The notes beneath the pieces are model-generated. The model was not told the DNA's origin. It saw only the letters and a program-made list of their open reading frames with translations, and ran no database searches. A stretch of DNA of 64,000 nt. Source: M1-B18 sp048264125 (GTDB taxonomy: Bacteria; Bacillota; Clostridia; Peptostreptococcales; Natronincolaceae). How positions within the stretch are numbered: the first letter of the stretch is position 1; every line of letters starts with the position of its first letter. A program made the translations under genes and the position numbers. The DNA is taken from contig JBLXDM010000002.1 in the NCBI GenBank assembly GCA_048264125.1, forward strand, positions 310,001 through 374,000. Direction: 5' to 3'. Shown in pieces: positions 15,875 to 25,260 of the stretch.

Positions 15875-16462
15875 CTATAATGCTCCCTTTGTTGATAAAA
15901 CACCCTTTACCCTTGGGTCTAGGGCTGTGGCCTCATCTAGGGCTCTGCCGAAGCTTTTAAATATACTCTCGATAATATGGTGATTATTTTTCCCATATAG
16001 ACTTCTAATATGGAGGGTAATGCCACTATTAAAGGCCACTGCCCTAAAAAACTCCTCCACCAGCTGCACCTCAAAGCTGCCTACTCTCTCCCCAGTGAAG
16101 CTGACCTCGAAGTGCAAAAAGGGTCTTCCGCTGATATCCATCGACACCATCGACAGGGCCTCATCCATCGGGGTAAATTGAGTAGCGTAACGCTTTATCC
16201 CAGCCTTATCCCCCAAGGCCTCTTTAATAGCTAGTCCCAGAACAATCCCGACATCCTCCACAGTATGATGATCGTCCACCTGTAGGTCCCCAGTGGCTTT
16301 TAGCTTCATATCCATAAAGCCATGCTTGGCTACCTGCTCCAGCATATGGTCAAAAAAGCCCACCCCTGTCGATATATCGTAGCTACCTGTGCCATCTAGC
16401 CCTAGCTCTATGTTTATCTCGGTTTCCTTTGTTTTTCTCTCACCTTGAAATTGTCTCTCCAT
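15875..16462 (-). CDS. hisB: imidazoleglycerol-phosphate dehydratase
   Basis: The 195-residue protein is the monofunctional dehydratase, with no phosphatase domain. Metal-binding histidine motifs are visible: GFFDHMLEQVAKHG, DDHHTVEDVG, and NNHHIIES near the end. It converts imidazole glycerol phosphate to imidazole acetol phosphate. No histidinol-phosphatase gene is present in this operon, so a separate PHP-type HisK is expected elsewhere. Confidence 0.96.
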   Translation of the reverse strand: MERQFQGERKTKETEINIELGLDGTGSYDISTGVGFFDHMLEQVAKHGFMDMKLKATGDLQVDDHHTVEDVGIVLGLAIKEALGDKAGIKRYATQFTPMDEALSMVSMDISGRPFLHFEVSFTGERVGSFEVQLVEEFFRAVAFNSGITLHIRSLYGKNNHHIIESIFKSFGRALDEATALDPRVKGVLSTKGAL

Positions 16463-16492
16463 ATTGACCTACTCCTTTACCTAGCCCTTGCT

Positions 16493-17590
16493 TCAACTGT
16501 GGACCACCTGTTTTAATTTGGCAGCCTTATTTTCTACCCCAAAATATTCCCCCAGCACCTCTAGAAGTATCGTGTTTTCCTCTGCTGTACCGATGGATAT
16601 TCTAAGACAATTTTCCAAGGCTCCTTTACTGCCAAAATACCTTATAACAATGCCCTTTTCCAGCAGGTAGCTATATAGCTCCGTAGCCTTTTCATATCTT
16701 ACTAAAAGGAAGTTTCCAAAGCTCTCATAGACCCTTAGTCCCTCCAGCTTAGCCAGCTCCTGTGCAAGCCTCCCCCTTTGAAGAATGATTTCTTCAATAA
16801 TTCCATCAAATAGCGGCTTATTCTCAAGGCAGACTCTTGCAGCCGCTTGATCTAGGCTACTGACATTGTAGGGGGGCTTAACCCTCTTAATTAAGCCTGT
16901 TAGCTCCTTGGAGGCCACCGAATAGCCAACCCTTGTTCCGGCTAAGCCATAGGCCTTAGAGAGGGTTCTAAGAACCACCAGGTTAGAATAATAGGAGGTC
17001 AGGTCTATGACGCTCTCCTGATAAAACTCGTAATAGGCCTCATCCACCACCACAATTGCATTTGAATGCTCTATTATTTTAATAATTTGCTCCCGTGGAA
17101 TCACGCCACCGGTAGGATTATTCGGATTTGTTATAAATACAAGCTTCGGATTTTCCTTTTTAATTTCCTTAATAAATTCATAGTAATCAAATTCAAAATC
17201 CTGCTTTAAAGGAATTTCAACCGTTACACCACCTGCTATTTGATTAGATATTTTGTACATCGTAAAGGTTGGACTTGAGGTCACTATTTTATCTCCCTTA
17301 TCGATAAAGGCATTTAAAAGCATTACGATGAGCTGATCTGAGCCACAGCCGATTAAAAGCTCCTCCTCAGAAACCATAAGCACCTTTGCCAGCATACCCC
17401 TTAGCTGAGTACAATCTGTGTCGGGATATTGATTAATATTAACCTCCATGAGAGCCTTTGCCAGTTTTTGATTTAAAAGCCTTGAGCCATAATTGTTCTC
17501 ATTGGCATCTAGCCTTATCACATTGGAATACTCCAATGGTTGATAGGGCGTAAGAGTTTTTATACTACTTCTCAATAAATTCTCCATCAT
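16493..17590 (-). CDS. hisC: histidinol-phosphate aminotransferase
   Basis: This fold-type I PLP aminotransferase, about 365 residues, has DANENNYG near the start, NPNNPTG, VVDEAYYEF and the PLP lysine in RTLSKAYGLAG. It transaminates imidazole acetol phosphate. ATG 17590 lies just beyond the hisD stop with GTGAGG about 10 nt upstream, inside the hisD end; a TTG at 17599 is in frame but less likely. Confidence 0.95.
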   Translation of the reverse strand: MMENLLRSSIKTLTPYQPLEYSNVIRLDANENNYGSRLLNQKLAKALMEVNINQYPDTDCTQLRGMLAKVLMVSEEELLIGCGSDQLIVMLLNAFIDKGDKIVTSSPTFTMYKISNQIAGGVTVEIPLKQDFEFDYYEFIKEIKKENPKLVFITNPNNPTGGVIPREQIIKIIEHSNAIVVVDEAYYEFYQESVIDLTSYYSNLVVLRTLSKAYGLAGTRVGYSVASKELTGLIKRVKPPYNVSSLDQAAARVCLENKPLFDGIIEEIILQRGRLAQELAKLEGLRVYESFGNFLLVRYEKATELYSYLLEKGIVIRYFGSKGALENCLRISIGTAEENTILLEVLGEYFGVENKAAKLKQVVHS

Positions 17591-17591
17591 A

Positions 17592-18884
17592 TTAATCAAA
17601 CCTCACTTTTATCGCATTTTTGTGGGCTGTTAGGCCCTCCTCCTCTGCCAATACCATAATGTCATCCTTTACCGCCTGCAATGCCTCCTGCTGATAATAT
17701 ATAATGCTGGACTTTTTAGTAAAGTCGCCGACGGATAGGGGTGAAAAGAACCTTGCAGTGCCACTGGTGGGTAAAACGTGATTTGGTCCCGCCATATAAT
17801 CCCCTAAGGGCTCCGGGGAATAGTGGCCCAGAAAAATTGCCCCCGCATGCTCTATGCTATTTAATAATTCAAAGGGCTTATCAACACAAAGCTCTAAATG
17901 CTCTGGCGCTATTTGGTTAGAAAGCTGAACCGCCTCCATCAAATCCTCCACCACTATGATATATCCATAATCCCTTAGAGACTTTTCTATAATGCTGCTT
18001 CTCTCCAGCACCTTGGTTTGGATCATAAGCTCCTCTTTAATCTGTAGCGCCAGCGCCTCACTGGTGGTGATGCAAATGGCAGAGGCCAGCTCATCATGCT
18101 CTGCCTGAGATAATAGGTCCGCAGCAACATATCGTGGCTTAGCAGTTTCGTCTGCAATAACTAGGATTTCGCTTGGCCCAGCTATCATATCGATGTCCAC
18201 CAGCCCATAAACTAAGCGCTTTGCCGTGGCCACATATATATTTCCCGGCCCTACTATTTTATCCACCTTAGGTATCGCTTCAGTGCCATAGGCTAGGGCT
18301 CCAATTGCCTGAGCTCCTCCAACCTTGTATATTGCCTTCAGTCCCAGCTCCTTTGCCGCCACCAGCACAGCTGGGTTTACACTGCCCCTTTGGTCCGGTG
18401 GAGTCACCATAACAATATTCTTTACCCCAGCTACAATAGCTGGAATGGCATTCATCAATACCGATGAGGGATATGCTGCAGTACCCCCCGGGACGTATAT
18501 TCCTACGCTTGCCAGAGGAGTCACCTTCTGCCCCAGCATTATTCCCTGTCCCTCTGAGGAGAACCATGAATTTTCTCTTTGCTTGCTATGATACGCTGTT
18601 ATTTTTTCAATGGCTAATCTCAGGGCCTTTATATAGCTCTCCTCAACTAAGCCATAGGCCTCCTCCAGCTCTTGGTCGCTTACCAATAAGTTATCCTTTG
18701 TAAGCCTCACCCCATCAAATTTTTCCGTATAGGCTATTACCGCCTGATCCCCTTCCTCCTTAACTGAGGCAAGGATTTCCTTAACCACAGGGCTAAATTT
18801 ATCGGCATCCGTCTCCTTACGGCTATCAAAGCCTTTAAAAAGCTGTTGCTTCTCTATATTCCTTAAGTTAATTATCTCAAGCAT
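17592..18884 (-). CDS. hisD: histidinol dehydrogenase
   Basis: The 430-residue protein (from ATG 18884) carries VPGGTAAYPSSVLMNAIPA, the metal-binding LLSQAEHDE region, IAPEHLEL and GPNHVLPTSG. It performs the two final NAD-dependent oxidations from histidinol to histidine. GGGGGAGG stands 6-7 nt before ATG 18884 and the start is 14 nt after the hisG stop; an upstream extension to 18917 would overlap hisG. Confidence 0.96.
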   Translation of the reverse strand: MLEIINLRNIEKQQLFKGFDSRKETDADKFSPVVKEILASVKEEGDQAVIAYTEKFDGVRLTKDNLLVSDQELEEAYGLVEESYIKALRLAIEKITAYHSKQRENSWFSSEGQGIMLGQKVTPLASVGIYVPGGTAAYPSSVLMNAIPAIVAGVKNIVMVTPPDQRGSVNPAVLVAAKELGLKAIYKVGGAQAIGALAYGTEAIPKVDKIVGPGNIYVATAKRLVYGLVDIDMIAGPSEILVIADETAKPRYVAADLLSQAEHDELASAICITTSEALALQIKEELMIQTKVLERSSIIEKSLRDYGYIIVVEDLMEAVQLSNQIAPEHLELCVDKPFELLNSIEHAGAIFLGHYSPEPLGDYMAGPNHVLPTSGTARFFSPLSVGDFTKKSSIIYYQQEALQAVKDDIMVLAEEEGLTAHKNAIKVRFD

Positions 18885-18897
18885 AGGCTGCCTCCCC

Positions 18898-19524
18898 CTA
18901 ATCGATATTGTTGGCAATTAAATTTATAATTTCATTCATCTTTTCCTTCTTGGTTTTGATGCTTACCTTATTTGAAACCAGCCTAGCGCTAATATCCATG
19001 ATTTCCTCTAATATCACCAGGCCATTGTCCCTTAGGGTATTTCCCGTCTCTACGATATCTACAATGACATCCGAAAGCCCCATTATGGGAGCCAGCTCTA
19101 CAGAGCCCTCCTGCTTGATAATCTCCACCGATTGGCCCTTTTCTGCAAAGTATTGTTTAGTGATATTGGGATATTTAGTTGCCACCCTCAAATGCTTTTT
19201 ATTATTATTCATCAGCTCCGGTTTTCCAGCTACGGATATCCGGCACCTGCCAAAGCCCAGGTCCGCCACCTCATAAAGCTGCTTATCCTGCTCCAGAACA
19301 ACATCCTTGCCTACAATACCAATATCCACTACACCATGCTCAACATAGGTCGGGACATCCACTGCCTTTAATAAAATGATCTGCAGACAGCTGTTGGGAA
19401 TATCAAATATGAGCTTTCTATTCTTTTCTAATAGACATCGGCAGTCTAATCCGCTCCTAATTAAAACCTTGATGGCCTCCTCCTGAAGCCTCCCCTTTGC
19501 CAATGCCAGCTTAATAACCTCCAT
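18898..19524 (-). CDS. hisG: ATP phosphoribosyltransferase catalytic subunit, short form
   Basis: The 208-residue protein starts MEVIKLALAKGRLQEEAI and contains DVPTYVEHGVVDIGIVGKDV and the PRPP-binding-type stretch DVIVDIVETGNTLRDNGL. It lacks the C-terminal ACT-like regulatory domain of long HisG, so it is the short form that needs HisZ for activity and feedback control; hisZ is directly upstream. It catalyses the first committed step of the pathway. Confidence 0.96.
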   Translation of the reverse strand: MEVIKLALAKGRLQEEAIKVLIRSGLDCRCLLEKNRKLIFDIPNSCLQIILLKAVDVPTYVEHGVVDIGIVGKDVVLEQDKQLYEVADLGFGRCRISVAGKPELMNNNKKHLRVATKYPNITKQYFAEKGQSVEIIKQEGSVELAPIMGLSDVIVDIVETGNTLRDNGLVILEEIMDISARLVSNKVSIKTKKEKMNEIINLIANNID

Positions 19525-19536
19525 GGTATAGCCCTC

Positions 19537-20745
19537 CTATAATGTAACAGTTGAAATGCTACCGTCCTTATTGATTGTAATTATTTCGTCCACCTGCCGT
19601 CTTCTGCAATAAACCTCCAGCTCCTCCTGGATATCCAGCAGATTTATCTCAACAATACAGTCCTCTTGCTTGAGGCTTTTCATTAGCTCTGCTATTTTCT
19701 CATCTCTTTGTAGCTCATCTATGATTAAATAATGCTTCTTCTTTTCAATATTAAGCTTCTCTTGAATTTTTAAAGCCTTTGTTATCTTATTTATGATAAA
19801 GGCAAAGCCTGTGGCAGGGCATTTCATGCCGAAATCCTCCAGCAGCTTGTCGTAGCGACCACCACTACATAGCACCTCTCCTAAATCCTTGGTATAGCCC
19901 TTAAAAATAATTCCGGTGTAGTAGCCCAGCTGCGATAGCATACCTAAGTCGAAGGTAATGTATTCACCATAGCCAAAGGAGGAAATAACCTTAAAAACCT
20001 GCTCCAGCTCCTCTACTGCTGTCAGCATCTCCCCAGTTAAGGGCAATGCCCTCAGCTCCTGCAATACCTCCTGAGGCTTACCATATAGCTTCGGTATATT
20101 ATTTATAATCAGCTTAATATCATCCGCGATATAGAGGCCCTCCAGCAGCTTACCAAGCTCCAATAAATTCTTGTTTTCCAGAGCCTCCAGTAGCCTATCT
20201 CCCTCAGCCTCCTGCAGCTGAAGCTTAGCTATGATATCCTTTAATAGCTTAACCTGACCGATCTCTATAATAAAATCCTCCAGGCCTAGCTTTTTTAGGC
20301 TTTCTATAGCGGTAATAATAACCTCGGCATCTGCCCTATAGGAGGCAACCCCAAAGAGCTCCACCCCCGCTTGCCGATATTCTCGTTTCTTACCGGACTG
20401 CTCCTGGTCAAAGCGATACACATCCTCTATATAGCAGAGCTTTAAAGGATAAGTAAAATCCTTCATTTTGGTAGCCACCATTCTAGCTATGGGAATAGTG
20501 CAGTCGGGTCTTAAGACCAACAGGCTGCCTTTAGTATCAATAAGCTTAAACATCCTTTCCCCATACCTAGTCAGGTAATCATAGGAAAATAAATCATAAT
20601 ATTCTAAAGTAGGACTGCTAACCTCCATGTATCCCCAGGCATTGAAGCTGTCCATCAATACCCCTTCAATCTTTCTTCTGTAGAGGCAATCATCAATCAA
20701 TAGGTCCTGAACCCCCTCAGGAAGCATAACCTTTTTTAAAACCAT
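19537..20745 (-). CDS. hisZ: ATP phosphoribosyltransferase regulatory subunit (HisRS-like)
   Basis: The protein is related to the catalytic core of histidyl-tRNA synthetase: motif 2-like LRPDCTIPIARMVATK, QAGVELFG, and GGRYDKLLEDFG. It lacks an anticodon-binding domain of normal form and has a short C-terminal replacement. Together with short HisG it forms the hetero-octameric enzyme. The start is uncertain: ATG 20745 has GGGGTGG nearby, while GTG 20754 in the same frame has a weaker site. It is the first gene of the his operon. Confidence 0.93.
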   Translation of the reverse strand: MVLKKVMLPEGVQDLLIDDCLYRRKIEGVLMDSFNAWGYMEVSSPTLEYYDLFSYDYLTRYGERMFKLIDTKGSLLVLRPDCTIPIARMVATKMKDFTYPLKLCYIEDVYRFDQEQSGKKREYRQAGVELFGVASYRADAEVIITAIESLKKLGLEDFIIEIGQVKLLKDIIAKLQLQEAEGDRLLEALENKNLLELGKLLEGLYIADDIKLIINNIPKLYGKPQEVLQELRALPLTGEMLTAVEELEQVFKVISSFGYGEYITFDLGMLSQLGYYTGIIFKGYTKDLGEVLCSGGRYDKLLEDFGMKCPATGFAFIINKITKALKIQEKLNIEKKKHYLIIDELQRDEKIAELMKSLKQEDCIVEINLLDIQEELEVYCRRRQVDEIITINKDGSISTVTL

Positions 20746-21218
20746 CCCGTCCACCCCATTGCTTTATTGTGATAAAGTGCTAAAGTATCATGGTTAATAT
20801 TTTATATCCCTCACTTAGATTTGTCAACAGTGAAAATGTAAAAAAGGAGAATTAGTTTGTCAATATTTTAATAACAGATACAAAATACACATTTTATGAT
20901 ACAATGTAGTAAGCTATAAATAAAATTCCTTATCTAATAACAATTTCTTTTATTTGAATATTCTGACTTATAATTGGGTATCCCATATCTTATACGCCCT
21001 TTTACAGAGCATCTTGTATTTCATCTGAACCTATAACCAGCAAAATTTGAATCTACTTAATCAGCTTTAAAAACTGTACCTTAATTCAAAATGAGGCATA
21101 CTATGTAAGCTGTAGTTGCTTTATATAAATATAAGGGGCCATACCCTAAACCACCTTCAATGCTTGGTAAACCATACGACATTTACTATGCATTAAATCT
21201 TGAAAGGAGTTGATCGTA
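20746..21218. other. intergenic region between hisZ and the first NERD-like gene
   Basis: The hisZ-proximal part holds the palindrome CTTTAT-TGTG-ATAAAG (20762-20777) and two tandem minus-strand promoters. From about 20880 to 21200 the DNA is AT-rich and I see no gene or clear RNA structure. No T-box motif was found upstream of hisZ; the predicted 5' leader is only about 40 nt. Confidence 0.5.
20799..20863 (-). promoter_or_regulatory. tandem sigma-A promoters of the his operon
   Basis: Promoter 1 is TTGACA (20827-20822), 17 nt, TAAAAT (20804-20799). Promoter 2 is TTGACA (20863-20858), 17 nt, TACATT (20840-20835). Both read toward hisZ. The perfect 6-bp-arm palindrome at 20762-20777 lies just downstream of the first and may be an operator. 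Confidence 0.7.
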
Positions 21219-21956
21219 ATGGCAGTTATCCAGGGCTATTCAGGACCGGGTAAAATAAATTATTATAAGAAGCTATTCAAAAACCCATTTTGGGCCTATT
21301 TAATGACGATTGCTTTGGTTTTCTTCGTAGCAGCCAAGGGGCCTTTGATGTACTTTATGGCAGCCGCCTTCCTACTGTTGTCGATAATGATTATTTTTCT
21401 CGCATATTTTGAAAACGAATTCAGGCTTCACAATAAGGTGCTGAAGCTATTTGAAAAGCTTGAGGATGAATTTGTTATACTCCCAGCAATGAAGCTTTCC
21501 GATGGTTATGAAAACTCCTGCACATGCTTTATAGTAATATCATCAAAGGGAATCTTTAATATAAAGGTTTTGGAATTCTCGGGGATATTGCAAGGCTTAG
21601 AAAAGGATGAAATGTGGAAGTATACCGATGCAACGAATGCCTATAACATTGTTGAAAAACATATAAGAAACCCTATTTCCTACTTGAGAAAAAGCCATAA
21701 GGTGATAGAACAGCTTCTTAAAAACAATCACATCGATTATATGTTTTTGAAATCAATTACCGTAGTCAACAATTCAAATGCGGTTGTTAAATCAGATACA
21801 GATATCCCAATCATCAAATTACATCAGCTTAATGAATATTTGCATGGACATATTGAAAGGCAGCATCAGCATATGCTGAAGGAAACAATCGTTGAAGCAA
21901 TTATGGGAGGTCATAGCGGAAAAAGCTGCTTAAGGCTTCACTGCCCCGATTGCTAG
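21219..21956 (+). CDS. NERD-like domain membrane protein (paralogue 1)
   Basis: The 245-residue protein has two hydrophobic segments (about residues 25-70) and a cytosolic domain resembling the nuclease-related NERD domain (FIVISSKGIFNIKVLEFSG, NPISY, LKSITVVNNSN). In active NERD domains the strand after the glycine carries ExK; here the corresponding residues are KVL, so nuclease activity looks lost. ATG 21219 has AGGAG 9 nt upstream; a TTG at 21210 is in frame. A terminator follows at 21976. The next gene is a paralogue with the same design. Confidence 0.6.
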   Translation: MAVIQGYSGPGKINYYKKLFKNPFWAYLMTIALVFFVAAKGPLMYFMAAAFLLLSIMIIFLAYFENEFRLHNKVLKLFEKLEDEFVILPAMKLSDGYENSCTCFIVISSKGIFNIKVLEFSGILQGLEKDEMWKYTDATNAYNIVEKHIRNPISYLRKSHKVIEQLLKNNHIDYMFLKSITVVNNSNAVVKSDTDIPIIKLHQLNEYLHGHIERQHQHMLKETIVEAIMGGHSGKSCLRLHCPDC

Positions 21957-21975
21957 GATCAATACTTTAATATTC

Positions 21976-22003
21976 AAAACGTCATTCTAAAATGGCGTTT
22001 TTC
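21976..22003 (+). terminator. intrinsic terminator after NERD-like paralogue 1
   Basis: ACGTCATT (21979-21986) pairs with AATGGCGT (21991-21998), with one G-U pair, followed by T5. Confidence 0.65.
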
Positions 22004-22214
22004 CTGTTGGAATACTCCTGTTGTTATACCTAAGCCCAACCTACCTTCTGGTCATCCTGCGGAAAGAGAGGGATCTATTCTTCAACACAGGCTGTCCCTT
22101 ATGGTATAGAAAACACTATAGCCATTTTTCTTCCAACCACATGTGTAATACATAGCTATAGGGGGTATAAAAATAGAAAATAAAAGCATTAAAATGCGGC
22201 GAGGAGTGATGGAT

Positions 22215-22943
22215 ATGTCGAAAATGAATCAGGATAATACCATTCAGCCTACAAGGCTACAAAGGTTTTTGAAGGACCCACTTTGGCTGTTGCTGCTGGC
22301 TATTACATCCTTCGCATATTATATAGCAACTGATACCGTAGGCTATATGCTGGCAACGGCATTACTTGTATTCAGCGCAAATGTAATATTTAAAACCTAT
22401 TTCTATGAGGATGAACCCCTGAAGGAAATGATAGCTAAGGAGCTGACAAAATTCAATGAGGATTATATTATTCTTCCATCAATAGAGCTTTCAGATGGAA
22501 GGTTGAAGGGCTACAGCGACTTTATTGTAATATCCCCTAAGGGGGTATTTAATCTAAGAGCATTGGATTTTCAAGGGCTTATTACAGGCTATCAAAATGA
22601 CGAGGTGTGGGAATATATAAAGGCCACCAGCCCCTATGACGTTACTAGGAAAATCATAAAAAATCCGATTTACTACCATCAAAGGACCCAAGAAATAATT
22701 GAAGGGCTATTAGAGCAGCAGCATATAAAATATATACCCATACAGTCGCTGCTGGTGGTAAATGGCAATCTAAAAATAGAAACCGATAGCAAAATACCTG
22801 TTGTTAAGGCAGAGGAGCTGTATGCGTATATCTCAGAATATGCCGATAGAAGCATCATGTCCAGCCTAAAGAATTCAATAGAGGATACTCTGAGGAAGGC
22901 TATTTCCTCGAACATAGGGTATATGCCTGTTTCCTTCAAATAA
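22215..22943 (+). CDS. NERD-like domain membrane protein (paralogue 2)
   Basis: The 242-residue protein shares layout and sequence with the preceding gene: two membrane segments (about 24-65), then LSDGRLKGYSDFIVISPKGVFNLRALDFQG. It keeps the aspartate (YSDF) expected in a NERD active site but has RAL where ExK is expected. ATG 22215 has GAGGAG at 8 nt; earlier in-frame ATGs at 22194 and 22209 have no usable site. The pair probably arose by tandem duplication. Its function is unknown. Confidence 0.6.
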   Translation: MSKMNQDNTIQPTRLQRFLKDPLWLLLLAITSFAYYIATDTVGYMLATALLVFSANVIFKTYFYEDEPLKEMIAKELTKFNEDYIILPSIELSDGRLKGYSDFIVISPKGVFNLRALDFQGLITGYQNDEVWEYIKATSPYDVTRKIIKNPIYYHQRTQEIIEGLLEQQHIKYIPIQSLLVVNGNLKIETDSKIPVVKAEELYAYISEYADRSIMSSLKNSIEDTLRKAISSNIGYMPVSFK

Positions 22944-22953
22944 ATAAACAAAT

Positions 22954-22986
22954 AAAAAAGTTGGCTAAAATATGCCAACTTTTTTA
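22954..22986 (+). terminator. intrinsic terminator after NERD-like paralogue 2
   Basis: AAAAGTTGGC and GCCAACTTTTTT form a perfect stem with a short loop and a T run. Confidence 0.85.
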
Positions 22987-23056
22987 TAACTTTCTATTAT
23001 ATTTAGAGCTATTTTATAAAACAGCTTAAGTATATTATATAATTGTGTGTAATTTA

Positions 23057-23080
23057 AAGGAGCTGCGTTGACAGCTCCTT
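23057..23080 (-). terminator. terminator of the SLH protein gene
   Basis: AAGGAGCTG (23057-23065) and CAGCTCCTT (23072-23080) form a 9-bp stem with a 6-nt loop, 12 bp beyond the stop of the SLH gene. The T tract on the minus strand is short. Confidence 0.65.
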
Positions 23081-23092
23081 AAGTAATAATAT

Positions 23093-24919
23093 TTAATTTA
23101 CTACAACCACTCTGTCCAAAACAAATGCTCCATTTGTCATGGTTCCAACCAATAATAGCTGGTCACCAACATTGATTAATGAAAAATGCCATGCACTGCC
23201 TGTTTTTCCTATAAAGGTCGTGGTGTTTTTTACATGAACCTGTATATCTTTAGTAGTTCCATTCTGTTCTATCGTAACAGTCATTACGTTAATCTCTCTA
23301 TTTATTGATTTTACCTTGCCAATATAGCTCTCAGGCTCAACCTTCTTTGAAGTAATTATCGTGTAAACCTCGTTATTTTCAATATGCATTATTACAGAAT
23401 AGTTTAGCCTTAGATCATAAACCGTGCTGGCAGTACTATCTATTAGGATAATAGCAGTACTGCTTATAACAAATTCCTCGGTCTCCTGGCTCTTATTTTC
23501 AACTGTTATAACCGTCTCTTCAGCATTTACTATCCTCTTAATTGTACCCTCGAAGGTTCTCTTAACGGAGGCTGCTGTCACAGTCTTAACCTTGTCATAT
23601 TCAAGCTCTAGAGTAACCTCGTCATGTAGCTTAATATCGTTCAAGGTTACGGTTCTTCCATCCCTCTTAATTACAGTATTAGTCTCCAGTGTAAAAGCAA
23701 TAGGCTCCTCGTCCTTAGGGGTGACCTCCAGTTTTCTGTCGGTTGTAGTCCCTTTTGAGGTCACTACCCCCTTAATCATCTTATTTTTACTGCCTGCTTC
23801 AACCTCATAGACGTAAATCCCATTAATATATGCCTTTATAAAATCTCCTACCTTGTAGTTTGAAAAGGAGCTTATTTCATCATTAAGATATACCTTAGTA
23901 TTTGGTGCTACGGTATAATATTTAAATTCTCCATTTAAGGTCTTTACCGTTAATATGTTTTCGCCTTCATTAGCAAAAACTCTTTGGAAATACCCTTCAA
24001 CAGCCTCTTTATTGGAGATTGCCTCTATTTCCTCCACCACTCCATTGAGAAGCTTAAACTTAACAGCCTGACCCTTTTCAAGAGATTGTAGGCTTCCACC
24101 ACTGCCGTCAATAGTAACCTTTGCATTATCCTTAACATCATATATAGCAGTATTGCTATCCTCATCAAAGATAGTCAACACCGTACGATTTGCAACAACA
24201 ATATTATTTATTACACCATTAACATAAACTGCTTCTTCAACAGAATCAGGCGCTGTAGTCGACAGACCATTGTCTAATATTTTAGCCGTCAAGGCCATTA
24301 GCTTCGCTGTCTCAGCTCTGGTTATATTATTATTGGGCAAAAACTGACCATCGTTACTTTCTTTATTTAGAATATCCAAAGATAATAGAAGGTCAATATA
24401 GGGCTTGGCATCATTGGGAATAGAAAGCTCGTCCTTATAGGGAATGTAATAGCTTCTGCTGGTACTCTTTCCCCCAAATTCAACCAGTACTCTTCCTATA
24501 TATGTAGCTACCTCGTGGCGCTTAGCATTGTTCCCCAATCCATTGGTAACAAAGGTCTTAATCTCTGATTCCAGCAATACTCCCTTATCCAGCAGGTAAA
24601 CTACTTGATTTTGTGCCCAGGCTGGAATATTATATTGTCTTACTATATTCTCATATTTTACTAGTAGGCTATTATTTGCAGTAGCCTTCAGCATATTTCC
24701 CAGCATTACGGAGGTTTCTAAATTTGTAATGGAATTGCCTGGTCTAAAGGTTGCGTCAGTATAGCCTTGGGTAATTTTTCTATTATATATATCCTCTATG
24801 AATTCCTTTGCCCAATGGTCTTTTATATCAGTGAATATAAGATTATCGGCAAATGCAACAATACTATTGGTCAGTAAAAGTACTGCCAGAAGAAGGATAA
24901 AGAAATGACGTTTCTTCAC
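23093..24919 (-). CDS. SLH-domain cell-surface protein
   Basis: The 608-residue protein has a signal peptide (residues 1-24, ending VAFA). S-layer homology repeats follow: FTDIKDHWAKEFIEDIYNRKI with GYTDATFRPGNSIT, then a second in the AWAQNQVVYLLDKG region and a third with FLPNNNITRAETAKLMAL. These attach proteins to pyruvylated secondary cell-wall polymer. From about residue 215 on, the protein is repetitive beta-rich sequence made of similar 60-70 residue units (IKGVVTSKGTTTDRKLEV, FEGTIKRIVNAEETVITV, YIGKVKSINREINVMTV), as in many clostridial surface proteins. It has its own terminator. Confidence 0.88.
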   Translation of the reverse strand: MKKRHFFILLLAVLLLTNSIVAFADNLIFTDIKDHWAKEFIEDIYNRKITQGYTDATFRPGNSITNLETSVMLGNMLKATANNSLLVKYENIVRQYNIPAWAQNQVVYLLDKGVLLESEIKTFVTNGLGNNAKRHEVATYIGRVLVEFGGKSTSRSYYIPYKDELSIPNDAKPYIDLLLSLDILNKESNDGQFLPNNNITRAETAKLMALTAKILDNGLSTTAPDSVEEAVYVNGVINNIVVANRTVLTIFDEDSNTAIYDVKDNAKVTIDGSGGSLQSLEKGQAVKFKLLNGVVEEIEAISNKEAVEGYFQRVFANEGENILTVKTLNGEFKYYTVAPNTKVYLNDEISSFSNYKVGDFIKAYINGIYVYEVEAGSKNKMIKGVVTSKGTTTDRKLEVTPKDEEPIAFTLETNTVIKRDGRTVTLNDIKLHDEVTLELEYDKVKTVTAASVKRTFEGTIKRIVNAEETVITVENKSQETEEFVISSTAIILIDSTASTVYDLRLNYSVIMHIENNEVYTIITSKKVEPESYIGKVKSINREINVMTVTIEQNGTTKDIQVHVKNTTTFIGKTGSAWHFSLINVGDQLLLVGTMTNGAFVLDRVVVVN

Positions 24920-25260
24920 ATGAATGCCCCCTTTTAAATTTAATAACTACTATTTCTACATTTTGGCTTGATTTCCTGCATTTTTCTTGATTTCTTTTAA
25001 TTATTGGGTAATCCTGCTTATGTAGATAAACTTATCCAGAAGTAAGACGAGACCACAGTAGAAAAGGTTCCATATTATTGGAAAAATAATTATTTAATAC
25101 CAAATTGAGGCTCCAACTTATTTAGTTTTAGTCTAATATTTAGGCACAAAAAAAAGCGGACTGGCATAACCAGTCCATAAATACAGAAACACTAAGGCCA
25201 ACGTCATCCCCAGCGCCAGCGAAGGGTCGCAGTTCTAAAGAGCTTTAAAATAGCGACTCA
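24920..25260. other. intergenic region between SLH gene and tail-locus end
   Basis: No gene is visible. It contains the terminator of the tail locus (25147-25176) and, at about 25201-25232, a GTCATCCCCAGCGCCAGCG-type sequence. That sequence resembles one half of the palindromic repeat at 48931-49004. The rest is AT-rich. Confidence 0.5.
25147..25176 (-). terminator. terminator of the tail/lysis operon
   Basis: GGACTGG (25158-25164) and CCAGTCC (25170-25176) form a hairpin followed on the minus strand by GC and eight T (25155-25148). It closes the long minus-strand operon after the last lysis gene. Confidence 0.85.

Noticed and set aside
20746..20900. Histidine T-box leader upstream of hisZ
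   Set aside because: The predicted start site leaves only about 40 nt of leader and no T-box motif or antiterminator is visible.
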